From Caldilineaceae bacterium (GTDB lineage: Bacteria > Chloroflexota > Anaerolineae > Caldilineales > Caldilineaceae), in assembly GCA_022821545.1 (NCBI GenBank), contig JAJEDJ010000030.1:62001-126000 (forward strand): DNA of 64,000 nucleotides, given 5' to 3'. Numbering within the stretch: position 1 is the stretch's first letter; each line of letters starts with the position of its first letter. A program made the translations under genes and the position numbers. Positions 36,758-47,999 of this stretch are shown here, piece after piece. The notes below the pieces were generated by a model. The model was given only the letters and a program-made list of their open reading frames with translations. It was not told the DNA's origin and did not search any database.

Positions 36758-37522
36758 CTAGGCCGCGAAGTCAGCCAGGCGAGCGACCGCACTGGCTGCG
36801 CCGGCGCTCAACAGGCCTCCGTCGCTGGTCGCGGTGACAAACCGAAAGCCCTGGCCGGCCCTACGCAGGGCGTCTTCCACGCCGCCCCCTGCAATCCCAG
36901 GAATTTTGCCCGTGTTTTTGCAGGCAGTCAGGATAGTTTCAAGCGCCCGTGCATGCTCGTCGCGCTCGTCCATTTCAGAGGGGTGAAAGCCCAAAGAGAG
37001 AGACAGGTCGCTCGGCCCGGTCCAGCAAGCGTCGATGCCCGGTGTACTGAGAATCGCTTCCGCATTCTCTACAGCCTCCACGCTTTCCAGTTGAACTGCG
37101 ACAAAGAGCTGCTCGTTGATCCACTCAGCATAGTCGTCCCCGTACAGTTTGGCCCGGCCCCAACCCCACGAGCGGCGTCCGTGGGGAGGAAGGCGGCAGG
37201 AGTCCGCCGCGGTTCGGGCCTGCTCCGCGGTATCGACCATCGGCACAATCATGCCCATGACACCTTCGTCCAGCAACCGGCCGATGAAGGTGTAGTCGTT
37301 GCGGGCGACACGGGCCATGGGAACCGCCGAACTCCCGTTGATGGCGACGAGGGCGGCAATGGCACTGTCTTCTCCCCAGGACCCGTGCTGCCTGTCGATC
37401 ATAACAAAGTCGATGCCGCTGCGGCTCATCAGCTCCGCATTAAGCGCCGACCCCATTCCCAGCGTGAATCCGAAGGCGGGCTGGCCGGACTGCATCTTCG
37501 CTTTGGCTGTATTTGGAATCAC
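36758..37522 (-). CDS. HpcH/HpaI family aldolase
   Basis: 254 residues from GTG at 37522 after GAGGGGGATTTT. Class II metal-dependent aldolase fold: FGFTLGMGSALNAELMSRSGIDFVMIDRQHG, GVMGMIVPMVDTAEQARTAADSCR, WGWGRAKLYGDDY, QLESVEAVENAEAILSTPGIDACWTGPSDLSLSLG. The metal Glu lies in VQLES and Asp in GPSDL. Members cleave 4-hydroxy-2-oxo acids such as 2-keto-3-deoxyglucarate. The conserved R of motif R-G-x-G reads WGWGRAK, so the substrate loop is a variant. A consensus-quality promoter lies at 37657-37685. Confidence 0.87.
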   Translation of the reverse strand: MIPNTAKAKMQSGQPAFGFTLGMGSALNAELMSRSGIDFVMIDRQHGSWGEDSAIAALVAINGSSAVPMARVARNDYTFIGRLLDEGVMGMIVPMVDTAEQARTAADSCRLPPHGRRSWGWGRAKLYGDDYAEWINEQLFVAVQLESVEAVENAEAILSTPGIDACWTGPSDLSLSLGFHPSEMDERDEHARALETILTACKNTGKIPGIAGGGVEDALRRAGQGFRFVTATSDGGLLSAGAASAVARLADFAA

Positions 37523-37656
37523 AAAATCCCCCTCGTCTGGAAAGTTGGAGAGACGCTCAAGGACGCGTCGCTCTGAAGCAAAACAGAATGTGTGCCTGAA
37601 TCGAATCCAGGAATAGAAGCAGAGGCAAAGAAAGTTCGGGACGAACCGTCACTTCG

Positions 37657-37685
37657 ATAGTAGCTGTAGACGCTTGCCCTGTCAA
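37657..37685 (-). promoter_or_regulatory. Promoter for the aldolase-flavoenzyme-PNP run
   Basis: Minus strand TTGACA (37680-37685), 17-base spacer, TACTAT (37657-37662), a strong sigma70 match about 135 bases before the aldolase start. The rest of the 308-base gap between the aldolase and the divergent MFS gene shows a possible plus-strand TACAAT at 37741-37746 and nothing else. Confidence 0.65.
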
Positions 37686-37830
37686 GAGATTTCTCTCACC
37701 CCGCTCGATTCGCAGTGAACCTGTTCTTATGCGTGTATGTTACAATGGCTCGAATCGGTTAACCCCTCGCAGTCGAGAAAAGAGGCCAAAACTGCAAGCG
37801 GCCGCCTGCCATTGCAGTTTGGCTGCCGTC

Positions 37831-39180
37831 ATGTCCCGAACCGACTTGAAACCACAGCCCGACCCGTCTTCCGTGGAGCGGCCTTCACGCCTTTCGTCCC
37901 CCTTTGCCCTGGTGCTCGTGGTTTCGGGGGCGGTCGCCTTTGCCATCATGGGCGATTCGCTGCTCTATGCAATTCTTCCTCTCGCGGCGCGACAACTGTT
38001 ACTTTCGCCCCAGCAGGTCGGCCTCCTTTTAAGCGCCAATCGCCTTATCCGGCTTTTCTCCAATTCGTGGCTGGGAGCGATATTCGCCCGTTTCGGCCCA
38101 TACCGGGCGTTCGTCGTTTCAGCAGTTCTTGGGGTGCTGACGACGGCCCTTTACGGCCTAGAGGTCGGCTTCCTCCTGTTCCTCGCGGCTCGCATAGGGT
38201 GGGGTGTCGCCTGGTCCGGACTTCGACAGGGAACCTTTCAATCTATCTGGACGGGGGATCGAGCCGATGCAGGCCGGCTGATGGGCGTAATGTGGGGGGT
38301 TGTACGCGGCGGAAGTGCAGTCAGCGCCCTGATTGGAGGGTTTCTCTTTGACCATTTCGGCTTTCAGACCACGGTGTGGATAATCGCGGGCCTGTCAGCG
38401 GTCGCCATCCCAATCGCATTCGGCCTGTCCTGGCCCGCCAGCGCATCTCCCGGGCACGAGGAAGAGCAGAAGGGTTCGGGCTCCGGTTCCGTTGCGAGCA
38501 ACACAGAGAGCGACCGGAAGTCACAGCGCGGCGATCACGAGATCCTTGGCGGCTGGGTTGAGGCCCTGTCCGATCCATTGCAACGATCGGTGCTCCTGGT
38601 AGGGTTCTTCAAACTGCTGCTGAACTCCATCCTTGTCGCCACGGCTTCCGTCTTCCTGGCGGACCGCTTCGAAAGCTTCACCGGCGGATTTCTGCTGGGT
38701 CTTCAGGTTGGCGCGCTAGCTGGAATTGTGCTTGGCACCCGCTGGTTTTCCGACCTGTTTCTCGGGGCCGCGATGGGCGCACTGGCAGACCTGGTTGGGC
38801 GGATTCGATTGAGCCTCGTGCTGGTCTTTCTGCTCTGTCTCGGGCTGACAATGATGCTGACCGTTCAGAACAACTTGTCTTTCGTCGCGTTGCTTGCCGT
38901 CCTGATCGTCAGCACCGGAGTGAACGTAGTATTGGACGCATACGCAAATCAAGCCGCCCTGGTCACTCACCATCCCCAGATGTTCGTTGCTACCTATGCA
39001 ACCGCTTCGGACCTGGGCTCCGCGGTGGGCCCGCTGTTTGCGTTCTCGCTGGTTGCGTCCTGGGGATTCGCGATGGTCTACGGGATCGCCGCGCTGCTGG
39101 TCGTACTGACTCTCTTGTACCTGGTCATGCTCGACGCGCGCTACAACAGGCCGCAGGCGCCAGTGTCCGGAGGTCTGTGA
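37831..39180 (+). CDS. MFS transporter
   Basis: 449 residues from ATG at 37831. Twelve membrane helices can be traced (FALVLVVSGAVAFAIMGDSLLYAILPL, LLSANRLIRLFSNSWLGAIFARFG, and so on). The loop between helices 2 and 3 has RLFSNSWLGAIFARFGPYRAF, a degenerate G-x-x-x-D-R-x-G-R motif; after helix 8 GALADLVGRIRLSLVLV repeats it. The central loop (about 200-245) is hydrophilic. Probably a drug/metabolite exporter; substrate unknown. The frame extends upstream to 37729, but that part is not protein-like. A DUF6504 gene follows 42 bases downstream. Confidence 0.83.
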   Translation: MSRTDLKPQPDPSSVERPSRLSSPFALVLVVSGAVAFAIMGDSLLYAILPLAARQLLLSPQQVGLLLSANRLIRLFSNSWLGAIFARFGPYRAFVVSAVLGVLTTALYGLEVGFLLFLAARIGWGVAWSGLRQGTFQSIWTGDRADAGRLMGVMWGVVRGGSAVSALIGGFLFDHFGFQTTVWIIAGLSAVAIPIAFGLSWPASASPGHEEEQKGSGSGSVASNTESDRKSQRGDHEILGGWVEALSDPLQRSVLLVGFFKLLLNSILVATASVFLADRFESFTGGFLLGLQVGALAGIVLGTRWFSDLFLGAAMGALADLVGRIRLSLVLVFLLCLGLTMMLTVQNNLSFVALLAVLIVSTGVNVVLDAYANQAALVTHHPQMFVATYATASDLGSAVGPLFAFSLVASWGFAMVYGIAALLVVLTLLYLVMLDARYNRPQAPVSGGL

Positions 39181-39222
39181 GTAACCTGCCCGCAAATTGC
39201 GCCGCTGTACAGAGGTGAACGG

Positions 39223-39600
39223 ATGCAATTCATCGGTCGCGAGATTTCAGTGAAACTGCCCCCCGGCTTCTCGCTGGAGAAAAAGCCGCCTGTTCCGGAC
39301 ACCTTCAGCTGGCAAGGCAGGACACATGCGGTTGTCGAGATGCTTGCGAACTGGCACCGCTATGGAAAGCCGGAGATTCGGACACAGGGCGGGCGGCCCC
39401 CTTACTTCGTCCGCAGCGGCCGTACCCAGGGATCCTGGGGACAGGGCAGGGTCTACTACCGCGTGCGCACGGAAGAAGGCCGCCTGTTTGATCTCTATTA
39501 CGACCGGGCGCCCAAGGGGCAGCGCCGCGCCGGGGCCTGGTTCCTGTGGCGGGAGCTGTCCGCCGAAGAAGAGGAAGTTGGACTGGAAGAGGACCTCTAG
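39223..39600 (+). CDS. DUF6504 family protein
   Basis: 125 residues, AGAGGTGAACGG before ATG. A small soluble protein with PDTFSWQGRTHAVVEMLANWHRYG, then GRVYYRVRTEEGRLFDLYYDRAPKG and GAWFLWREL, matching DUF6504, whose role is not known. Cotranscription with the upstream MFS gene is likely. An acidic C-terminus (EEEEVGLEED) ends it. Confidence 0.7.
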   Translation: MQFIGREISVKLPPGFSLEKKPPVPDTFSWQGRTHAVVEMLANWHRYGKPEIRTQGGRPPYFVRSGRTQGSWGQGRVYYRVRTEEGRLFDLYYDRAPKGQRRAGAWFLWRELSAEEEEVGLEEDL

Positions 39601-39626
39601 CGCCGGAAGGTCCGGGGTGGTTCCCG

Positions 39627-42600
39627 TTACCGTTCGTCGATATTCTGCACCGTGGGCAAATAGACCCTGTAGCCGCTCGACGCGCCGCCTTCCTGGGTTG
39701 AAGGCGTTGTGGAATTGGGAGGCGGCGGCACGTCCGCAGGCCGCGGTCTGGCCGACGGCGCGCTGCTTGTCGGGCCAGGCGCCGGCACGTTGCTGAGCGT
39801 TACAACGTCGACAAGCGCGGTCGTGCGGCGGTTCGGCGAGGTTTCATAGACATTGAAGATCAGGTTGATCTCCTTGCCAGCGTACTGCGCCATGTTGAAC
39901 GAGCGGTACTGCCACCCGCTGCTCTGGCGCTGCACTAACATGTAGTTTGCCGGCTGACCGTCCTCCACGGCAATGACCTCGAAGGAGTCGGCGCCCGCGG
40001 CCGGTTCTGCGGTATCCACCTTGTACGCTATTGCCAGAAACGGCCTTCCCGCCGGCACAGTCACGCGCTGAGATACCGTGCTGTTTCCCCCGTCGCTGCC
40101 TTCGGTCCCGGGTACGCCATCATTCGCCACGAATTCACTGGCCAGCCGCAGCGCATGATCCGACGCGCCGGTCTGTGCTTCGATCCGGGAGGAAGAGCTG
40201 CCCGACTTTGTCCAGCCACTGAAGGCATTCTCGAAGTCCCCGTTTGTTACAGCGTTCGTCCCGGGCGAGTAAAGCAATGCAAGGCTCTCGCTCGTACCGA
40301 AAACGCGCCTGCGCATGAGCAACTGGCTGCCTACCGAGATATTCCAGCTCCCAATCGGCACCGTCATCGTAAACCGGCCGCTTGCATCTGTCGCGGCCGT
40401 CGTCGCGCCAATGCTCACCTGAACACCGACCGCAGGCTCATTTGCCGGGTTGATCACCCTGCCGGTAACTGAGCTGTGCTCGGCAACCGTCGTAGAGGCC
40501 AGCGCTGTATCGGGCTCCAGTCTGTAGCCCAGCGCGTCCTCAGCTGCAACGCTGAATGCGTAGCTCTTTCCAGCCTCCCCACTGTAGGACGCCTTGCCGT
40601 ATGCATCGACGCCTTCCTTCCAGAGTTCCCAATCTCCATCATCGACCTTGACATAGACCGAAGTCGATTTCACCCCGGAGCCCCAATCTCTGGCGTGCCA
40701 TGTCACATCAAAGGTCTGCGGGGAGTAGGCCGGCAGATCCAGAATCGAGGCTGTGGGCGCGATCGTGTCCGTTTCTATCAGCAGGACAGGTTCACCGTAA
40801 ATGCCCATGCCGTAACCGCCCTGTCCGTCAGGCCAGTTGGCATTCGTCGCGCCATTGAGGCTGATCTCATAGATACCGGCGACCGGAGTGAGGGTAGTGG
40901 TCGTCCCGTCCAAGCGAATCAGTTGTCCACTCGTACCCGTAGCCGGAATCGCGGCCGTCTGCGCCTGCGAATTGAGCGACCACGTCAGCAGGCGCCGCTC
41001 CTTTGTCTCCGGGTGATAGAATGCAATCCTCCGCACGCGGAAACGCTCGATGTCTGCCCAGGCAACCTCCGTGCCCGTCAGGTGCTGATTCGCCAGTTTG
41101 AATGCGGTATAGGCCAGCCGCGTTTCGGCATTCGAAGGGGAGCAAAAACTGGAACTTTCATTCCTCGCCAGCCCGAAACCGTCCGGCGAATCGACCGCCA
41201 CCACGTTCCCACAATCATCGTGGAGCATAAAGTGGAAGATGGGACCCCCGCCGGCCAGTCTCGTATAGGCGATATTCTGCCAAACATAGGACGCCTGTTC
41301 ATTCGCCGTGGCCCGCCACGGGCTTGGGCAGTTTGGTCCAGGGTAATCGTTGCAAACGGGTACCCCGCTCTCCGTTATCCAGATCGGCTTGTCCGTCCAG
41401 CCCCGCCTGTCCAGGGCACTGCGAACTTTCCGTGTGTACTGATAGCCGACATAGGAGAGGGAATAGTGGTGGCTGCCCGCCGCGTCGAAGAAACCATTGT
41501 ACTGTTCACTCAGTGCATCGGCATCCAGCGCGTCCAACATTATGTCGAGCCACTGCCCGTTTTCGAAGTGCGCCAGGCCGCCAAACACAACAAAGGCCTC
41601 CGGGTCGATCCACTTTATGACAATGTAGGCAACCTTCAGCAACCGGGCGAACTCCTGCGGCGTCCCTGACCAGAAGTGACACAGGTCCGGTTCGTTCCAG
41701 ATCTCCCAATGACGAACGTTGGCGCCGGCATGGCCCCCGGGCCGGTACCGGTTCACCGCCGCGCCGACAAACCGGGCCCACGGGTTTGTTGGATTCAGGC
41801 GCCCGTCGTCTGGCGGCACATCGGCGCCGTTTGTAAATATCGGGTTCCACAGCCCGAAGGGTGCAGGAGGACCCTCGTGGCGGTGGCAGGCGCCGGACTG
41901 TACCTGCAGCCCGTCCTGGGCAGTTCGTACCTGCCTCCCTGACGCATCTGTCGCTTCCAGGACGTCGCACTCGCCACCGGCCTCCTGCGCGACGCAGTCA
42001 GCCGACCTCGGCGCCATGCCCGCCGGCAGTTCAGTAAACGACCCGCCAAGAGGTGTCGACACAGTCCGGACGCCGGCGCGGTATTGACGCGGCGTACCCA
42101 ACAGAATCGCCAGCGTATTGAGGCTTTTGCCTTCGTTGGCTCTTATGGCCGCGTCCTGGCCGGTCCAGGTGAACTCGCCAATTCTCTTTTCGACCTGTTC
42201 CCAGTAGACGGGGAAGCGGTCCATGCGGACGCCGGTGTCCACGCCCCGCTGAATGCGCCCGGCGGCGCTGTTGGATTCCGCCGAGTTGACAAATGCAAGG
42301 CCGAATTCGGATATATCTAACGTCTTCGTAAAGGGGACAGGTGCCGTATGGTTCGTAGAAACGCTCAAGAGAGGGCGGCTTTTGGGCAACCTGCCGCGCC
42401 GAGCCTGTGTCTCCGGCGGATCGGTGCGTTCTAACTCAGTTGACTGGTGTACATCCTGTGCGAAGACGGGAAAGTCCGTTCCGCCTTGATAGAGCAATAA
42501 GAGGAGCATGGCGCCCGCCACCGCCACGGCCACTGCCAGGCGGCGGGCTACAAATAGCGAGCGTCGAATGGGAGGAAATTCGCCTTCGCGGTCCGTTTTT

Positions 42601-42716
42601 CGACAGTTTTTCTCTGCCCAGGCCCTCATGCGCCCGCCGGGCAACAGGCCGCTGAGGGCGCGTTTCGACATCAGCGATTGCAAGAAATATCGATTGAGAA
42701 AAAAAAGGCGCTGCAT
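39627..42716 (-). CDS. Large signal-anchored glycoside hydrolase, clan GH-A type, with C-terminal beta domains
   Basis: 1029 residues. A basic N-terminus and membrane segment (about 58-78, LAVAVAVAGAMLLLLL) anchor or export it. Residues 130-560 form a TIM-barrel glycosidase: acid/base E342 in HWEIWNEPD and nucleophile E449 in PIWITESG, as in GH39 and related families. A carboxypeptidase-regulatory-like beta domain (about 735-800, SSVTGRVINPANEPAVGVQVSIG) and a jelly-roll-like domain (NGDFENAFSGWTKSG onward) follow, and a proline/serine-rich tail ends in YLPTVQN. It probably trims plant or microbial polysaccharide outside the cell. The start is uncertain; ATG at 42671 or 42626 is possible and no ribosome site is clear. 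Confidence 0.8.
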   Translation of the reverse strand: MQRLFFLNRYFLQSLMSKRALSGLLPGGRMRAWAEKNCRKTDREGEFPPIRRSLFVARRLAVAVAVAGAMLLLLLYQGGTDFPVFAQDVHQSTELERTDPPETQARRGRLPKSRPLLSVSTNHTAPVPFTKTLDISEFGLAFVNSAESNSAAGRIQRGVDTGVRMDRFPVYWEQVEKRIGEFTWTGQDAAIRANEGKSLNTLAILLGTPRQYRAGVRTVSTPLGGSFTELPAGMAPRSADCVAQEAGGECDVLEATDASGRQVRTAQDGLQVQSGACHRHEGPPAPFGLWNPIFTNGADVPPDDGRLNPTNPWARFVGAAVNRYRPGGHAGANVRHWEIWNEPDLCHFWSGTPQEFARLLKVAYIVIKWIDPEAFVVFGGLAHFENGQWLDIMLDALDADALSEQYNGFFDAAGSHHYSLSYVGYQYTRKVRSALDRRGWTDKPIWITESGVPVCNDYPGPNCPSPWRATANEQASYVWQNIAYTRLAGGGPIFHFMLHDDCGNVVAVDSPDGFGLARNESSSFCSPSNAETRLAYTAFKLANQHLTGTEVAWADIERFRVRRIAFYHPETKERRLLTWSLNSQAQTAAIPATGTSGQLIRLDGTTTTLTPVAGIYEISLNGATNANWPDGQGGYGMGIYGEPVLLIETDTIAPTASILDLPAYSPQTFDVTWHARDWGSGVKSTSVYVKVDDGDWELWKEGVDAYGKASYSGEAGKSYAFSVAAEDALGYRLEPDTALASTTVAEHSSVTGRVINPANEPAVGVQVSIGATTAATDASGRFTMTVPIGSWNISVGSQLLMRRRVFGTSESLALLYSPGTNAVTNGDFENAFSGWTKSGSSSSRIEAQTGASDHALRLASEFVANDGVPGTEGSDGGNSTVSQRVTVPAGRPFLAIAYKVDTAEPAAGADSFEVIAVEDGQPANYMLVQRQSSGWQYRSFNMAQYAGKEINLIFNVYETSPNRRTTALVDVVTLSNVPAPGPTSSAPSARPRPADVPPPPNSTTPSTQEGGASSGYRVYLPTVQNIDER

Positions 42717-42993
42717 GGGGCCAGCATCCCAACTTCATGGAGGGGGCCGCGCCTCAGTCCGAAGAAAACGCAACTGAGGCTTTCAGCGAATATGGCTCGC
42801 CTCTGAAGTGTACCATAGGCAATTTGCCTTGATAACGGAAAAGTAATGAAAACCTGGCCGGTTTGCGGCGCACTTTGCGTCTGCCGCGCCAAGAGGCGCA
42901 GAAGCGTCGTTCATTCGAACGGCATTCGTAGAAACTTCGACGGTTCGCGGGGGGCCTGCCAGAGGAACGAAAAGTTGAGGCGGTCTCAATCCA

Positions 42994-44013
42994 TCAGGGC
43001 GAGAATTCGCCAACTGCGACTGACCGCTTCTCCCGGTACGACTTCTCAGCAGCCAGAGCCAGCACAACCGGGGCCCTCCCGTCGCTGCCGGTTACTTCGA
43101 CTTCCGTGTCATTCAGGATAGCGCGTATGAAGGAACGCAGCTCATCTGCATAGGCCGCGAGGTACCGTTCAAGGAAAAAGTAGAGCGGCTTTGCGTGGAT
43201 CACCCCGGCCTCGGTCTGCCTGATGACCCGGTCGGGCGTGTTGTTTTCGCACAAGACAGACCCAAGCGAGCCAAGAACTTCAACTCTCTGGTCACCACCG
43301 TAAACAGCCTGGCGCGAGTTGGTGATGACCGCGAGCGCGCCGCATGCGTAACGCAGCGTAACGATGGCCGTGTCGATGTCGCCTGCCTCGCCAATAGCCG
43401 GATCGACCCGAACCGCCCCGGTGGCCGACACCTCCTCCACCTCATCGTCGAGCAGGAAACGGACCATGTCGAAGTCGTGGATCATCATGTCCAAAAAAAG
43501 GCCGCCCGAGTCCCTGATATAGCTTAGCGGCGGCGGCTCCGGGTCGCGGCTGGTAATCTGTACCAGGTAAGGCGCGCCGACCTCACCATTGCGCACAGCA
43601 TCCCGAATGCCGCGGAAGTTGGGGTCGAACCGCCGGTTGAAGCCGATCTGCAGCTTCGTCCCGCTTTCGGCCACAGCCGCCAGTGCAGCGTCGACCGCGG
43701 GAAGACGGAGCGCAATCGGCTTCTCGCAGAAGGCGTGCTTGCCTGCACGAGCCGCCTGAGTGATGAAGTCGGCGTGCGTCTCTGTAGAAGAGCAGATGGC
43801 GATCGCGTCGACGTCATCTCGACGGATCACTTCCGCCGGGTTTCCGCTGGCCTCCGCAATGCCGAATCGCCTGGCCGTCTGCTCCGCCGCCTCCGGGACA
43901 AGATCGGCGATCGCGACCACCTCCGCTCCCTGGATACGGCGCGTCAGATTTTCTGCATGAACCTGCCCAATCCGCCCGGCGCCAATGATCGCGAATCTGA
44001 CCTTTTGCTCCAC
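42994..44013 (-). CDS. iolG: Inositol 2-dehydrogenase
   Basis: 339 residues from GTG at 44013 (TGAGGAG upstream). First step of myo-inositol breakdown: oxidation to scyllo-inosose with NAD+. Rossmann motif FAIIGAGRIGQVHAENL, CEKPIAL with the conserved catalytic Lys, and the C-terminal GFNRRFDPNF and DMMIHDFDMVRFLL segment (Asp/His of the active site) match IolG. It is the last gene of the minus-strand inositol locus, 10 bases after the neighbouring dehydrogenase. Confidence 0.88.
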   Translation of the reverse strand: MEQKVRFAIIGAGRIGQVHAENLTRRIQGAEVVAIADLVPEAAEQTARRFGIAEASGNPAEVIRRDDVDAIAICSSTETHADFITQAARAGKHAFCEKPIALRLPAVDAALAAVAESGTKLQIGFNRRFDPNFRGIRDAVRNGEVGAPYLVQITSRDPEPPPLSYIRDSGGLFLDMMIHDFDMVRFLLDDEVEEVSATGAVRVDPAIGEAGDIDTAIVTLRYACGALAVITNSRQAVYGGDQRVEVLGSLGSVLCENNTPDRVIRQTEAGVIHAKPLYFFLERYLAAYADELRSFIRAILNDTEVEVTGSDGRAPVVLALAAEKSYREKRSVAVGEFSP

Positions 44014-44023
44014 CTCAGTCTCC

Positions 44024-45133
44024 TCAGATGATCTCCTGCAGGCGGACCCAGCGGCCCTCACGCGCGCTCAAATCAGCCGCGTCGGTAATCCGCTGGACGT
44101 AAGCGCCGTCTTCGAGACTCGGGCTGAAGGGCTCGCCGCCGGCAATCGCGTTGATCCAGCCCCGCGTCATGTGGTCCTCGACGCGAAAGACGTCGCGGTA
44201 GGTGTTATGTACGGTATCGCGCCGGGCCGCGCCCCATACACGCCCCGGCAACTCCAGCGGACGCGTCGGACCTTCGCCGCGGCGCGTGCCCTCAATATCT
44301 TGCCGCTCAACCCAGTCGATCACGCTGCGCAGCGTACCGTCTTCCCCGTGCAGATCGAATTCATGCCGCTGGCCGAAGACCGACTCCTCAGTGCAAACGG
44401 CCGAGGCTTGCACAAGCCCCTGCGCGCCGCTGGCGAAGCGCAGCAACGTGTACGCCGCGTCTTCGGTACGCTCATACGGCTTCCCCTCCGGCGTGACATC
44501 GGGCCGGTCGACAAACTCGCCCGCCAGGCAGAATACGTCGGTAACCTCGCCAAACCACCAATAGGCCAGATAGAAGAAGTGCGAAGCGATGTTGCCGAGC
44601 ACCCCCGTAGCCGCAACAGCGCGATCGTGCCTCCAGCCGTAACCCGGCTCGCGCGCATAGCCGGTGTAGTAACGCAAATTGAGGTGGTAGGGCCTGCCGA
44701 TATAGCCTTCCTCCACCAGTTCCTTAATGTACCGGTTGGTGGGCATGAAACGGTAGGTAAACGGCGTGCAGTGGATGACGCCCTTTTTTGCTGCCAGCGC
44801 CGCCATCTCGGCCGCGTGATCGTATTGCAGCGCCAGCGGCTTCTCGCATAGCACGTGAAGGCCGGCCTCCAGGGCCTGCATCGTGATCGGGTAGTGACTT
44901 TCGTGACCCGATGCCACTATCAGCGCCTCGATCTCACCGCTTGCGAGCAGCGACTCGTAGCTCGTGTAGACTTGAGGAATGTTCCAGCGCGCCGCGAAGG
45001 CGTCTGCCCGCTCCCGGTTTCGACCGCAGACTGCTACTACATCGGCCCCAGGGTGGGCGTCCAGTGCCGGCAGATACATTGCGTCCGCCCACCAGCTGGT
45101 GCTGACGACGCCTACCCTTACAGTCTCAGACAT
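44024..45133 (-). CDS. Gfo/Idh/MocA family oxidoreductase
   Basis: 369 residues, GGAGTGAAC before ATG. Nucleotide motif VGVVSTSWWADAMYLPAL departs from the usual GxGxxG, so the cofactor loop is altered. CEKPLAL keeps the catalytic Lys region and ASHFFYLAYWWFG sits at the active-site His position. It is one of three extra dehydrogenases of the inositol locus, perhaps for scyllo-, chiro- or another inositol isomer or for an inositol glycoside (compare IolW, IolX, IolU). Substrate unknown. Confidence 0.8.
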   Translation of the reverse strand: MSETVRVGVVSTSWWADAMYLPALDAHPGADVVAVCGRNRERADAFAARWNIPQVYTSYESLLASGEIEALIVASGHESHYPITMQALEAGLHVLCEKPLALQYDHAAEMAALAAKKGVIHCTPFTYRFMPTNRYIKELVEEGYIGRPYHLNLRYYTGYAREPGYGWRHDRAVAATGVLGNIASHFFYLAYWWFGEVTDVFCLAGEFVDRPDVTPEGKPYERTEDAAYTLLRFASGAQGLVQASAVCTEESVFGQRHEFDLHGEDGTLRSVIDWVERQDIEGTRRGEGPTRPLELPGRVWGAARRDTVHNTYRDVFRVEDHMTRGWINAIAGGEPFSPSLEDGAYVQRITDAADLSAREGRWVRLQEII

Positions 45134-45182
45134 CTCAGTTCACTCCCTGATTCTTGACTCCGGTTCCTGTTGAAGGGTCTGT

Positions 45183-46370
45183 CTACCCGATGCTCTCGGC
45201 GGACAGCGGGCGCACGTCCTCCCAGGCGCCGCTCTCCCAAGAGCGAGCCATCGCCTGCTGCACTTCCGCCAGACGCAGGGCATCGGAAAAGCTGGGAGAT
45301 CGCTGCACACCTTCGGCTATCGACATCAGGAAATTGTGGGCCTCGAGCACCTTCAGGTCTTCATAGCCCAGCCCGATGCCATCCCCCGGATTGAAACGGC
45401 CGTGGCCAGGGTAGGCGGGTCCGCCCAGCAGCGTTGTATAGCCGTCGTGCATTCCGTCCGCGCCAGGCAGGTACAGCTCCAACTCATTCATGCGCTCGAA
45501 GTTCCATTTGGCGGCGCCCGCAGTCCCGTTGACTTCGAAAGACATTTCGCACTTGGGCCCGAAGATTGCACGGCACGCCTCAAAGCTGCCCTGCACGCCA
45601 TTCTCAAATTCGACCAGCGCGCCAACATAGTCTTCGTTTTCCACTTCGCCGGTCGGGTCGCCTTCCTTGCCCACCGAAAAATGCGTGCCCTGTCCGGGCA
45701 CGGGCAGAGGACGCTCGCCGATGAAGACGTGCCGGCTGCTGACAAGCCGCTTGATCGGTCCAACAAGCATGTGGGCCATATCTGCCGTGTGGGACATGAT
45801 ATCCCCCAGGACACCCAGCCCGGCCTGCTCTCGCTTGAAGCGCCACGTCAGCATGCCCAGGGGGTTGCTGCCGTACATTGCAAAGAAGCGGCCCCGGTAG
45901 TGGGTCAGGCGGCCCAACTTGCCGGCTTGGATTAGCTCTCTGCAATGCTGCACCATTGGCGCCCAGCGGTAGTTGAAGCCGACAAAGCTCATCACACCGG
46001 CCTCACGCGCCAACTGCTCGATGTCAGCGGTCTCCCGCGGGCTGCGTCCGACCGGCTTTTCGCAAAAGACATGCTTCCCGGCCGCGGTGACGGCCTCCAC
46101 CATCTCCTTGTGCAGAAAGTTTGGCGCGGCGATGTTGACGACATGCACCTCGGGGTGTGCGACGACCTCATGCCAGTCGGTCGTAGACTCGGCGAAGCCC
46201 AACGTAGTTCTCGCTTCCTCCGCCCTGTGCGCCACGTCGTCGGCGCAGATCACAAGGCGCGCCCGGACGCCGCTGTCGTGGAAACGGTCGTTCACCAGCC
46301 TGTACGAACGGCTGTGAGCCGTACCCATCCAGCCCATGCCAATTATGCCTATGCCAATCTCCTGGGCCAT
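45183..46370 (-). CDS. Gfo/Idh/MocA family oxidoreductase
   Basis: 395 residues, AGGAGG 13 bases upstream of ATG. Classic Rossmann start [29 protein letters not shown] with the catalytic Lys, [12 protein letters not shown], and [16 protein letters not shown] at the active site. C-terminal sheet domain complete. Likely an NAD-dependent sugar or inositol dehydrogenase (IolG/IolX-like). It shares the strand and short spacing (49 bases to the next gene) of the locus, so the function should relate to inositol or a derivative. Confidence 0.83.
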   Translation of the reverse strand: MAQEIGIGIIGMGWMGTAHSRSYRLVNDRFHDSGVRARLVICADDVAHRAEEARTTLGFAESTTDWHEVVAHPEVHVVNIAAPNFLHKEMVEAVTAAGKHVFCEKPVGRSPRETADIEQLAREAGVMSFVGFNYRWAPMVQHCRELIQAGKLGRLTHYRGRFFAMYGSNPLGMLTWRFKREQAGLGVLGDIMSHTADMAHMLVGPIKRLVSSRHVFIGERPLPVPGQGTHFSVGKEGDPTGEVENEDYVGALVEFENGVQGSFEACRAIFGPKCEMSFEVNGTAGAAKWNFERMNELELYLPGADGMHDGYTTLLGGPAYPGHGRFNPGDGIGLGYEDLKVLEAHNFLMSIAEGVQRSPSFSDALRLAEVQQAMARSWESGAWEDVRPLSAESIG

Positions 46371-46497
46371 GCGTTTCTCGCCTGCCTCCTATCAATCTGA
46401 TGCTGACAAGCCAAAACGGCCCCACCGCAGGCCGCGTCCACAAGACACTGCTGTTGGTAGGGCCGTCGCAGTTCCGAACCGATCTGGCCGCCACCGC

Positions 46498-47985
<1,488 letters not shown>

Positions 47986-47999
47986 ATTTCTTTCCTCTT

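Noticed and set aside
36758-37522. HpcH/HpaI aldolase as replacement for the missing IolJ
   Set aside because: IolJ is a class II fructose-bisphosphate aldolase-like enzyme; this protein belongs to another family, lies 5 kb away and has its own promoter.
42717-42993. Possible small gene between the glycosidase and iolG
   Set aside because: Frames on both strands lack ribosome sites and known motifs; treated as intergenic.
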